A stretch of DNA of 32,042 nt. Origin: Tannerella sp. Its GTDB lineage: Bacteria; Bacteroidota; Bacteroidia; Bacteroidales; Tannerellaceae. The notes below the pieces were generated by a model, which saw only the letters and a list, made by a program, of their open reading frames with translations, had not been told where the DNA came from and searched no databases. The translations under genes and the position numbers were made by a program. The stretch lies in contig JAITVY010000094.1 in the NCBI GenBank assembly GCA_031285565.1, positions 1-32,042 on the forward strand. Direction: 5' to 3'. Below are positions 14,385-21,814 of this stretch, piece by piece. The first letter of the stretch is position 1. The number at the start of each line of letters is the position of its first letter.

Positions 14385-16649
14385 ATGAGCTCATTAAAAA
14401 AAACAATTACATTATTAACACTTTTCCTTTGTGGCTGTTTCGTGAACCTACAGGCACAGGAAAAACAACCGGTGGACCATGTAAATCCATACATGGGTAA
14501 TATCAGCCATCTGTTAGTACCTACCTACCCCACTATACACCTGCCTAACAGCATGCTAAGAGTCTACCCGGAGCGTGGGGATTATACAGGTGATGTATTA
14601 TCAGGACTACCGTTGATTATTACAAGCCACCGTGGAAGTTCGGCCTTTAATTTAAGCCCCTATCAGGGAGAAGCATCAGGCATTAAACCGGTAATTGCTT
14701 ATAGTTATGATCTGGAAAAACTGAAACCCTATCATTACGAAGTGTTTTTAGATAATCAGCTTACTTCTGTCGAATATGCGCCTTCGCATCAATCAGCTAT
14801 TTATCAGATTGATTTTACCCAAAAAGACAAGCCTGTTTACCTGATCCTTAATTCCCGTAATGGAGAAATAAAAGTAAACAAAAACGTAGTTTCAGGCTAT
14901 CAACAACTGGAAAACAACACGCGGGTATATATCTATCTGGAAACTGAAACTACACCTCAAAAGTCAGGAACATGGGCGAATAATGCGATCAATGAAACCA
15001 AAGCTGATGCTCAAGGACGTAATGCATTCGTTGTATTGTATTATGGCGACCAACCACAAAAACTAAATCTGAGATATGGAATTTCTTTCATCAGTGAAGA
15101 ACAAGCTAAAGCCAATCTGCAACGCGAACTCAACAACTATGATGTAAAACAACTGGCGGAAAAAGGTCGTAATATATGGAACGAAGCATTAGGTAAAATC
15201 AAAATAACTGGAGATGATGATACAGATAAAACCATTTTCTATACGTCATTATATCGTTGTTACGAACGTCCGGTATGTATCAGTGAAGGAGGGCGTTACT
15301 TCAGCGCTTTTGACGGAAAGATTCATCAGGACGGAGGAAAACCATTTTATACCGACGATTGGATCTGGGATACATACCGTGCAACTCATCCGCTGCGCGT
15401 ATTGATTGACGTAGAAAAAGAAGTGGACGTAATTAACTCTTACGTATTGATGGCAGAGCAAATGGGTGATATGTGGATGCCCACTTTCCCTGAAATAACC
15501 GGCGATTCCAGACGAATGAACTCCAACCATGCCGTAGCGACGGTAGCTGATGCACAGGTAAAAGGAGTCCGGGGCTTCGACCTCGATAAAGCCTATCTGG
15601 CATGTAAAAAAGGTATTGAAGAAAAAACACTTATCCCATGGTCAGGAGCTCCCGCAGGATGGATCGACGACTTTTACAAAGAACATGGTTATATACCCGC
15701 ATTACTCTGGGGAACTGAAGAAACCGTTCCTAACGTAAGCCCGTTTGAAAGAAGACAACCAATCGCCGTTACATTAGGAACCGCTTACGACCAATGGTGT
15801 CTGGCGCAAATAGCAAATGCTTTGGGGAAAAAGGACGATGAAAAACATTACCTAAAATGTGCTTTGAACTACAGAAATGTATACAATCCTGCAACAGGCT
15901 TTTTCCACCCGAAAGATAAAGATGGAAAATTTATTGAACCATTGGATTACAGCTTTGACGGTGGACCCGGAGCGCGTCAGTATTACGGAGAGAATAATGG
16001 CTGGATCTATCGTTGGGACGTACCTCATAATGTTGCCGACCTGATACAATTAATGGGTGGAAGAGAACAGTTTATCAATAATCTCGATCGTATGTTTGTA
16101 GAACCGTTGAGAAGAAGTAAATATGCTTTTTATGCAATGATTCCTGATCATACGGGAAATGTAGGTCAGTTCTCTATGGCTAATGAACCTTGTTTACATA
16201 TTCCATATTTGTATAACTATGCAGGTCAGCCCTGGAAAACGCAAAAACGTATTCATACATTAATGAACCAATGGTTCCGTAACGATTTGATGGGTATGCC
16301 CGGTGACGAAGACGGAGGTGGTATGTCGGCTTTTGTTGTATTTTCTCAAATGGGATTTTATCCGGTAACACCCGGTATGCCTGCCTATAATATCGGTAGT
16401 CCTTTCTTCAAAAACGTAAAGATGACACTAAGTAACGGAAAAACGTTCGAGGTAGAAGCACAAAACTATTCGAAAGAAAATAAATACATCCAGTCAGCTA
16501 CGTTAAACGGAAAAACATGGAATAAGCCCTGGTTTGAACATTCGGATATCGAAAACGGAGGAAAACTGGTATTAGTCATGGGAAAAGTAGCTAATAAAAC
16601 ATGGGGAACCGAAGCAAACAATGCTCCACCTTCGGCTGAAACGAAGTAA
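14385..16649 (+). CDS. GH92 alpha-mannosidase
   Basis: This exported enzyme of about 754 residues belongs to glycoside hydrolase family 92, calcium-dependent exo-alpha-mannosidases that trim N-glycans or yeast mannan. Motifs: DHVNPYMGNISHLLVPTYPT at the mature N-terminus, FYTDDWIWDTYRATHPL, the glycine-rich GGPGARQYYGENNGWIYRWD stretch, NEPCLHIPYLYNY with acid Glu601, and MPGDEDGGGMSAF with Asp641 and Asp643 (equivalents of the base pair in characterised GH92 enzymes). I start at the ATG at 14385, which begins MSSLKKTITLLTLFLCGCFV, an export signal; an in-frame TTG at 14352 would add an unlikely leader. Cleavage could be by signal peptidase I after LQAQ, or by signal peptidase II at Cys18 or so. 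Linkage specificity cannot be read. A strong terminator follows. Confidence 0.93.
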   Translation: MSSLKKTITLLTLFLCGCFVNLQAQEKQPVDHVNPYMGNISHLLVPTYPTIHLPNSMLRVYPERGDYTGDVLSGLPLIITSHRGSSAFNLSPYQGEASGIKPVIAYSYDLEKLKPYHYEVFLDNQLTSVEYAPSHQSAIYQIDFTQKDKPVYLILNSRNGEIKVNKNVVSGYQQLENNTRVYIYLETETTPQKSGTWANNAINETKADAQGRNAFVVLYYGDQPQKLNLRYGISFISEEQAKANLQRELNNYDVKQLAEKGRNIWNEALGKIKITGDDDTDKTIFYTSLYRCYERPVCISEGGRYFSAFDGKIHQDGGKPFYTDDWIWDTYRATHPLRVLIDVEKEVDVINSYVLMAEQMGDMWMPTFPEITGDSRRMNSNHAVATVADAQVKGVRGFDLDKAYLACKKGIEEKTLIPWSGAPAGWIDDFYKEHGYIPALLWGTEETVPNVSPFERRQPIAVTLGTAYDQWCLAQIANALGKKDDEKHYLKCALNYRNVYNPATGFFHPKDKDGKFIEPLDYSFDGGPGARQYYGENNGWIYRWDVPHNVADLIQLMGGREQFINNLDRMFVEPLRRSKYAFYAMIPDHTGNVGQFSMANEPCLHIPYLYNYAGQPWKTQKRIHTLMNQWFRNDLMGMPGDEDGGGMSAFVVFSQMGFYPVTPGMPAYNIGSPFFKNVKMTLSNGKTFEVEAQNYSKENKYIQSATLNGKTWNKPWFEHSDIENGGKLVLVMGKVANKTWGTEANNAPPSAETK

Positions 16650-16669
16650 TAAATGAGAATAAAATCATT

Positions 16670-16728
16670 ATTGAAGCGTTCCCTAAAGTTTATTATCTAA
16701 CTTTTTGGAGACGCTTCAATTTTTTTTA
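16670..16728 (+). terminator. Rho-independent terminator after GH92
   Basis: Arms ATTGAAGCGT (16670-16679) and ACGCTTCAAT (16711-16720) pair perfectly over 10 bases, with further partial pairing inside, and are followed by eight T residues. Confidence 0.88.
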
Positions 16729-16788
16729 GTCAGATCGCCAGAATGATCACAAGCATAGATCTTCACAACAGTCAACTAAAATAACATA

Positions 16789-18009
16789 CTACAGCGAAGA
16801 GGGTGCTGCCAAATACACGCCTGTTTTATAAAAACTAATTTCAGACCTTCCTAATGGTATTTTTATTGTTTCACTACCAGTATGATGTTCGTGGACATAA
16901 CTAATCATACCTGTTGCATAATTGAGCCCTTCTGTAAAATGTAATTCCGTAATGCCACTATTTCCGAAAGATATATTGTTATAATACCTATCGTTTGCAT
17001 TCACTTTGACTATACCCTGTATATAGTTGGTTGATGAACCGATGTTAATGGTTGTAATATTTCCATCTTTTGTCGATGTATATTGGAGATCCTTAATTTC
17101 AATTTTAATATTACTCATTGTTTTTTTATCCTCCGATAAAGCAAATGTCACGATAAGCTTGTCTACATAATTCATATTAACTTCACCTTTAAAAAGATAG
17201 TCTACTTTAGCATCTTCACCTTTCTTATTAATATACTTCTTTTTATTATTTAATTTTACTTGGGCTAAACCATTCTTACTAAAACTCTCTGCTTCTCCAA
17301 ACATTAGTGGAATAGTTTCATTGCCGGTTTTGTCAATATAGCCGTATTTTCCGTTTAACATGACTAAGGCCATATCATTGGAAAACTCGTAGCCATAATC
17401 ATATTTACATGGAACAACTTCCAATCCCGTTTGATTGTCAAAATAACCATATTTTCCATCATTAATAACGAGTGCCATATTTCCATTGGATTTTCTAATT
17501 TCGTCATAACTACAAGAAACGATTTCTTTTCCTTTTTTATCCACAATGCCAAATTTTTCACCAATTTGGACCTTCGCATAATCATTTACAGTCTTTCCTT
17601 GTTCATTATAGAAATCTTCTATTTGATCATACTTGCAAGGAATTATCACATCACCGGTATTATTCAGATAACCACATTTACCATCCGATATAACTTTCCT
17701 CAAACCACCATGCAGAGTAAATATTGTTTCAAATTTCTGTCCGGTTTTGTTGATGGAAACATAATTTCCATTCAGTAAAACTCTTGCCAAACCGTCGGTA
17801 AAACTAACGGCATGATCATACTCAAAAGGAAGAACTTCTTTTCCTTTTTCATCTACATATCCCCATTTCCCAGACTGTTTATCTTCCTTTGGTATTATAT
17901 CTTCACGCGCTATTTCCTGTTTCGATACACCTCCGCTACAATTGTAACAAAGTGTAAAGAAAATGATGCCTGTTATGCATTTTATTGCACTAAAAACTGT
18001 CTTTCCCAT
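16789..18009 (-). CDS. WG-repeat lipoprotein-like protein
   Basis: The 406-residue product has an N-terminal signal with a weak lipobox (CYNC, Cys24), then about six WG-type repeats between residues 45 and 245. Each has the pattern GKYGYxDxxG-EVxPxxYD: for example KWGYVDEKGKEVLPFEYD, KCGYLNNTGDVIIPCKYD, KFGIVDKKGKEIVSCSYD, KYGYFDNQTGLEVVPCKYD and KYGYIDKTGNETIPLMF. The last 150 or so residues form an unrelated beta-rich region without recognisable motifs. WG repeats are thought to mediate protein interactions at the cell surface; enzymatic function is not expected. It is transcribed alone, opposite to its neighbours and ending 61 bases after the terminator of GH92. Confidence 0.82.
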   Translation of the reverse strand: MGKTVFSAIKCITGIIFFTLCYNCSGGVSKQEIAREDIIPKEDKQSGKWGYVDEKGKEVLPFEYDHAVSFTDGLARVLLNGNYVSINKTGQKFETIFTLHGGLRKVISDGKCGYLNNTGDVIIPCKYDQIEDFYNEQGKTVNDYAKVQIGEKFGIVDKKGKEIVSCSYDEIRKSNGNMALVINDGKYGYFDNQTGLEVVPCKYDYGYEFSNDMALVMLNGKYGYIDKTGNETIPLMFGEAESFSKNGLAQVKLNNKKKYINKKGEDAKVDYLFKGEVNMNYVDKLIVTFALSEDKKTMSNIKIEIKDLQYTSTKDGNITTINIGSSTNYIQGIVKVNANDRYYNNISFGNSGITELHFTEGLNYATGMISYVHEHHTGSETIKIPLGRSEISFYKTGVYLAAPSSL

Positions 18010-18167
18010 TTCTCTATTAATTTAATTTTTCAGATTTACTTTTTATTGCATTCTTTTCATTTTTGCTTCACCACGACAATGCCAAGATCCTTTTCAGCAT
18101 GTCTATTCCGGAAGATTCATCTACTAACATTATTATGTTTGAATAATTAAAATTTTTGTAAATGTAA

Positions 18168-18183
18168 AAGATAAATTTATCTT
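18168..18183. promoter_or_regulatory. Perfect 16-bp palindrome AAGATAAATTTATCTT
   Basis: The sequence AAGATAAATTTATCTT is its own reverse complement. It lies two bases upstream of a second, GC-rich palindrome and about 43 bases upstream of a -7 element. Confidence 0.5.
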
Positions 18184-18185
18184 AC

Positions 18186-18207
18186 TATACCCCATAAATG
18201 GGGTATA
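18186..18207. promoter_or_regulatory. CsoR-like palindrome TATACCCCAT / ATGGGGTATA
   Basis: Two perfect 10-base arms, TATACCCCAT and ATGGGGTATA, are separated by AA. The layout of TACC and GGTA flanking C/G tracts resembles operators of the CsoR/CstR/FrmR family of metal, persulfide or formaldehyde sensors. No gene for such a regulator is in the window. Confidence 0.55.
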
Positions 18208-18225
18208 TTGCATTGATATAAATTT

Positions 18226-18233
18226 TATATTTG
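18226..18233 (+). promoter_or_regulatory. -7 element TATATTTG downstream of the two palindromes
   Basis: TATATTTG matches TAnnTTTG. The expected -33 region (about 18203-18206) overlaps the right arm of the palindrome at 18186-18207, as for a repressor site. The next 180 bases contain no intact gene, only the run-up to the Crp/Fnr fragment at 18419. Confidence 0.45.
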
Positions 18234-18418
18234 AGGCTATTTATAGCATTGTTACTCGATGTGCCACAACCCATATACAACATTCTATTTCAAACAATTA
18301 CACCATCACGAGCATTCACACTTATCCAAATGCTTCCTGTCGAAATTCGAAAAGATACCTAAACAGCTTATGGAAGAGGTGTAAAAGTTTAAGGTTTCTG
18401 TTTATCACAGGAAAGGAT

Positions 18419-18655
18419 ATGAATGAGTTATATAGAAAATATAGCGAGATCAACACAATCGGACGAAAGATAGTCGAAGATTATTGTAAAATTCTGGATC
18501 AACGTATTTTTACCATGCAAACCATGTCGGCCGAAAAACGCTACAACGACCTGATTCAAAACTATCCCGAAGTAATCAAACGTGCCCCTTTGGGCTATAT
18601 AGCCTCGTTTTTAGGGATTTCACAGGAAACATTAAGCCGCGTCCGTAGAAAATGA
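18419..18655 (+). pseudogene. C-terminal half of a Crp/Fnr-family regulator
   Basis: These 78 residues match the C-terminal part of Bacteroidetes Crp/Fnr-type regulators: MNELYRKYSEINTIGRKIVE, then QTMSAEKRYNDLIQNYPEVI and the HTH segment PLGYIASFLGISQETLSRVR. The N-terminal cyclic-nucleotide-binding-like domain (about 110 residues) is missing, and the upstream frame shows only a short possible piece (FLFITGKD) in phase. It is best called a truncated gene. It resembles the intact regulator at 19707-20270 (shared ...KERYDKL/NDL...YP, LGYIASYLGIT). It sits 73 bases upstream of the SMR pump, whose promoter has an FNR-type site, so it may be the remains of that gene's regulator. Confidence 0.7.
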
Positions 18656-18659
18656 TTTC

Positions 18660-18673
18660 TTGACTTTTGTCAA
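18660..18673. promoter_or_regulatory. FNR/CRP-like site TTGAC-tttt-GTCAA
   Basis: A perfect inverted repeat TTGAC (18660-18664), 4-base spacer, GTCAA (18669-18673) has the exact layout of FNR/Crp boxes. Its centre is about 41 to 43 bases upstream of the start expected from the -7 element at 18696, the class II activator position. Confidence 0.6.
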
Positions 18674-18695
18674 AAACGCGCACATAATATCACTT

Positions 18696-18703
18696 TACCT
18701 TTG
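18696..18703 (+). promoter_or_regulatory. -7 element TACCTTTG of the SMR gene
   Basis: TACCTTTG is an exact match to TAnnTTTG, 21 bases before the ATG at 18729. TTTG at 18666-18669 is 26 bases upstream, too far for a normal -33, which fits activator dependence. Confidence 0.65.
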
Positions 18704-18728
18704 CAATGTAATTAAAAGGTAAAATGTT

Positions 18729-19058
18729 ATGCACTATCTGTTTTTAGCTTTAGCCATATTCTTTGAAGTAATCGGTTCAAGTTTTATCAAACTTTCCAAT
18801 GGTTTTATGAAACTACTGCCTACACTTGTAGTTGCGGTTGCCTATCTTACCTGTTTTTATTTTCTATCACTTGCCCTGAAAACAATTCCTCTTGGCATTA
18901 CGTATGCTATTTGGGGCGGAATAGGGATTATCCTTACTGCTCTGATTTCAGTCTTCATATTCAAACAATCGATTGATTTTCGAGCCATTGCAGGGATCGG
19001 ATTGATTGTTACAGGAATGTTCATGATTAATATATTTTCTAAAACAGCAGTTCATTAA
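18729..19058 (+). CDS. Small multidrug resistance (SMR) efflux protein
   Basis: The 109-residue, four-helix membrane protein is a typical SMR/EmrE-QacE family pump that exchanges protons for cationic drugs such as quaternary ammonium compounds. Membrane segments are about residues 2-20, 30-50, 57-78 and 85-103. The essential Glu13 is present in FFEVIGSSFIKLSNGF, and ITYAIWGGIGIILTALIS matches the third helix with the AYAIWxGxG motif of the family. Length is normal. A class II FNR-like promoter lies upstream, and the FMN reductase gene begins 2 bases after the stop, suggesting an operon with a redox or stress theme. Confidence 0.9.
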   Translation: MHYLFLALAIFFEVIGSSFIKLSNGFMKLLPTLVVAVAYLTCFYFLSLALKTIPLGITYAIWGGIGIILTALISVFIFKQSIDFRAIAGIGLIVTGMFMINIFSKTAVH

Positions 19059-19060
19059 TA

Positions 19061-19603
19061 ATGCCAATCAATATAAAAAAAGCTATAATTATATCAGCAA
19101 GCCCACGAAAAGGCGGTAATTCCGACCTGTTGTGCGACCAGTTCACGTTGGGGGCATGGGAATCAGGACATCAGGTAGAAAAGATATTTATTCGCAATGA
19201 AAAGATAAAATACTGTCTGGACTGCGGTAAATGTCTTGATGCCGGAAAATGTATCCAAAAGGACAGCATGAATGAGATACTGGACAAAATGGTGGATGCC
19301 GACGTGTTGGTTTTTGTCACACCTGTCTAATTCTATGCAATGAACAGACAACTCAAAACATTTATCGACCGTACAGTCCCCCGCTTCAAAGAGTTTAAAG
19401 GAAAAGCCTATTTGATCGCCGCCTGTGCCGAACCAAGTTTAACTGCTATGGATGGCACAATCTCAGACTTTCGGGGTTTCCTGAGTTGTGCCACCGGATT
19501 GGAAGAAGCAGGCATGATATTAGGTATTGGCGTGTGGGACAAAGGCGACATAGTGAATAAACCAACAATGATAGAAGCATATAAAGCAGGGAAAAATGTA
19601 TGA
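19061..19603 (+). pseudogene. NAD(P)H-dependent FMN reductase, interrupted by one stop
   Basis: The product would be a flavodoxin-fold iron-sulfur/NADPH-dependent FMN reductase of about 180 residues. The first part (19061-19330) has the FMN loop ISASPRKGGNSDLLCDQF and the CLDCGKCLDAGKC cysteine cluster and runs to DADVLVFVTPV; the second part (from 19331) resumes FYAMNRQLKTFIDRTVPRF. Family members read TPVYFYxMNGQLKTFIDR, so the TAA at 19328-19330 replaces the Tyr codon and the frame is otherwise intact. This is a point nonsense mutation (or sequencing error). The distal part could start at the ATG at 19340, but would lack the FMN site. Its stop overlaps the start of the aldo/keto reductase stub (ATGA). 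Confidence 0.75.
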
Positions 19604-19674
19604 AAACAGTAAAATTAAACAATGGAGTAGAAATGCTAATCCTGGGTATTTACTACAATCAGATAATTGGTTAA
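19600..19674 (+). pseudogene. Aldo/keto reductase, N-terminal stub only
   Basis: Twenty-four codons read MKTVKLNNGVEMLILGIYYN and end QIIG before TAA. The start matches the standard N-terminus of aldo/keto reductases (MKTVKLNNGVEMPxLGFGVYQ). The remaining 240 or so residues are absent, replaced by the promoter region of the Crp/Fnr gene. The ATGA overlap with the FMN reductase indicates they were once a coupled pair. Confidence 0.65.
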
Positions 19675-19693
19675 ATTTGTGCATACAAATTTA
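19672..19693. promoter_or_regulatory. Palindromic promoter of the Crp/Fnr gene
   Basis: Arms TAAATTTGT (19672-19680) and ACAAATTTA (19685-19693) are a perfect inverted repeat around GCAT. The left arm contains TAAATTTG, an exact -7 element on the plus strand, and the right arm gives the same element on the minus strand. The start site would fall inside the palindrome, 20-odd bases before the ATG at 19707, so it may be an autoregulatory operator. Confidence 0.55.
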
Positions 19694-19706
19694 GCCAGGT
19701 AAATAC

Positions 19707-20270
19707 ATGAAAAATATAGTAGAATCCATAAAAAAGAAGTACCCTGTTTCCAAGGAATCGATAAAATTATTGACTTCTTATTTTGAAGAAGAAATATTTC
19801 CCCCCAGAACTCATATTGTAAGGGCAAATGTGCTTGACAAGAAAATATTCTTCATTGAATCAGGATTAACAAGATCATACATTTTGGTAAATGGAAACGA
19901 AACAACCACATGGTTCAGCAAAGAAGGCGACCTGGCTTATGGCTCATTGGACTTCTTGAAGGACAAAGCTGGGTTTGAATATGTGCAAACCCTTGAAAAA
20001 ACGTTAACATATTCCATTCCGATAGAAGTTCTTAATAATTTATACAGCACTAATATCGAAATAGCGAATTGGGCTCGTGTTCTTCATCAGGATTTATTCC
20101 TGCTTTTGCAAGACCTCCGGATAGAAAGGTTAACACTTTCAGCCAAAGAACGCTATGATAAACTTGTTAATGATTACCCAAACCTATGTAATAGACTGAA
20201 TTTAGGATATATAGCCTCTTATCTTGGGATTACATTACCAACCCTAAGTAAAATACGTGCTGAAAAATGA
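19707..20270 (+). CDS. Crp/Fnr-family transcriptional regulator
   Basis: This 187-residue protein has the normal length and layout of Bacteroidetes Crp/Fnr regulators. An N-terminal cupin-like sensor domain (residues about 20-110, with FFIESGLTRSYILVNGNETT and TWFSKEGDLAYGSLDFL) is followed by a dimer helix (about 115-140, ANWARVLHQDLFLLLQDLRI) and a winged helix (LSAKERYDKLVNDYPNLCNR, LNLGYIASYLGITLPTLSKI). It lacks the four-cysteine iron-sulfur cluster of true Fnr and the residues for cAMP binding, so the effector is unknown. It has a palindromic promoter. It may control the SMR site or the redox genes nearby; that is inference. Confidence 0.87.
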   Translation: MKNIVESIKKKYPVSKESIKLLTSYFEEEIFPPRTHIVRANVLDKKIFFIESGLTRSYILVNGNETTTWFSKEGDLAYGSLDFLKDKAGFEYVQTLEKTLTYSIPIEVLNNLYSTNIEIANWARVLHQDLFLLLQDLRIERLTLSAKERYDKLVNDYPNLCNRLNLGYIASYLGITLPTLSKIRAEK

Positions 20271-20377
20271 GAAAATAGCTCTTTAATTTAGAATCTGTAC
20301 GATTTTAACCTATCACAAATTTTTCGTCATTTATACAACATAACTTTACGGCTGGTATAAATCTTAAAATTTGAAAC

Positions 20378-21781
20378 ATGGAAAACAATCGTCGTTCTTT
20401 CCTGAAGACACTTGCTGTTGGGGGAGTGAGTGTAACCGGATTAGCTATTAGTGAGAAATTGGGTGCAACAAATGTCACTGAAACAAGTCAGAAAAAAACA
20501 ACTAATGGAAAAAAAACAGGAAATCTTCGTTTCGGTTTTATCGGTACAGGTTCAAGATGCAACGAGCATATAAAAAATGTATTAAGCATTGACGGTAATC
20601 ATATCGTAGCAATATGTGATACCCAGCAATCTTCAATAGAAAGGACACTGAAGCGAATTTCAGGTTTTAATGTCGCTCCTCCTAAAGTTTACAGCGGAGA
20701 TGATTTTGCATTTGAACAAATGCTCAACAACGAAGAATTTGATTGTGTAATTATTGCAACACCATGGGAATGGCATGTTCGTATGGCTTTAGCGACTATG
20801 AAAGCTGGAGTTCCGTATGTGGGATTGGAAGTATCTGCTGCCAACACACTTGAAGAATGTTGGGATCTGGTAAATGTAGCAGAAAGTACAAAGAGCCAGT
20901 TGTATATTATGGAAAATGTGTGCTATCGCAGGGATTGTATGGCTGCTCTTAATATGGTACGGCAAGGTCTATTCGGTGAATTGATTCATGCGCGTTGCGG
21001 GTATGAACACGATCTTCGTGATGTAAAATTTAATGACGGGAAGAATTATACATTTCAGAAAGGCGGCGAACTTAAAATGGGACAAGACGCTTATTCCGAA
21101 GCTCAATGGCGTGCCATGCATTCTATTAAACGTAATGGTGATTTATATCCGACGCATGGAATTGGACCTGTTGCAAATTGCCTCGACATCAACTGTGGCA
21201 ATCGTTTTCTTACACTATCAGCTATGGCTACTCAATCGCGTGGTCTACATAAATTTATTATCGACAATGGTGGCGCCAACCATCCATATAAAGACATTCA
21301 GTTTAATTTAGGCGATATAATTACAACCACAATAAAATGTGCCAATGGTCAAACCATTATTGCAACCCATGATACAAACTCCCCACGCCCCTACTCTCTC
21401 GGATTCAGGATACAAGGCACTAACGGCTTATGGATAGATGAGAGTGACAGTGTTTATATTGAAGGACAATCAGCTCCTCACAAATGGGACAAAGCCGATG
21501 ATTGGTTTAATAAGTACGATCATAAATTGTGGAGTTCTTTGGAAGCTAAAGCCAAAGAGGCAGGACATGGAGGAATGGATTTTATTATGATATATGATTT
21601 AGTAGATGCCGTTCGCAATGGAAATCCTTCACCTTTAGATTGTTATGCTGCAGCTTCGTGGAGTGCTGTAACGGCGCTTTCTGAAATGTCTGTGGCACGG
21701 GGTGGAGCAGTGATCGATTTCCCTGATTTTACGCGGGGGCAATGGATACTTCGTAAATCCGGATTTGGTATTTTATCCTGA
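20378..21781 (+). CDS. GH109-like Gfo/Idh/MocA oxidoreductase-fold glycosidase
   Basis: The 467-residue product has a Tat signal (NRRSFLKTLAVGG) and a Gfo/Idh/MocA architecture: NAD-binding FGFIGTGSR at about 51-60, then ICDTQ, IATPWEWHV, and a C-terminal alpha/beta domain. It matches glycoside hydrolase family 109 (alpha-N-acetylgalactosaminidases that hydrolyse via a tightly bound NAD): MENVCYRRD, YPTHGIGPVANCLDIN with the Tyr and His of the active site, GGANHPYKDI, and GHGGMDFIMIYDLVDAVRNG and AASWSAVTALSEMS near the end. GH109 members act on GalNAc-containing glycans such as mucins; activity on blood group A is known for some. The Tat route fits export of a folded NAD-loaded enzyme. It has no CAZyme neighbour on its strand. 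Confidence 0.87.
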   Translation: MENNRRSFLKTLAVGGVSVTGLAISEKLGATNVTETSQKKTTNGKKTGNLRFGFIGTGSRCNEHIKNVLSIDGNHIVAICDTQQSSIERTLKRISGFNVAPPKVYSGDDFAFEQMLNNEEFDCVIIATPWEWHVRMALATMKAGVPYVGLEVSAANTLEECWDLVNVAESTKSQLYIMENVCYRRDCMAALNMVRQGLFGELIHARCGYEHDLRDVKFNDGKNYTFQKGGELKMGQDAYSEAQWRAMHSIKRNGDLYPTHGIGPVANCLDINCGNRFLTLSAMATQSRGLHKFIIDNGGANHPYKDIQFNLGDIITTTIKCANGQTIIATHDTNSPRPYSLGFRIQGTNGLWIDESDSVYIEGQSAPHKWDKADDWFNKYDHKLWSSLEAKAKEAGHGGMDFIMIYDLVDAVRNGNPSPLDCYAAASWSAVTALSEMSVARGGAVIDFPDFTRGQWILRKSGFGILS

Positions 21782-21814
21782 TCGAAACAGAATACACATA
21801 TTTAATCCTCACCC

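Noticed and set aside
11998..16649. A polysaccharide utilisation locus around GH43 and GH92
   Set aside because: No SusC/SusD-like genes, sigma/anti-sigma pair or hybrid two-component regulator is present in the window.
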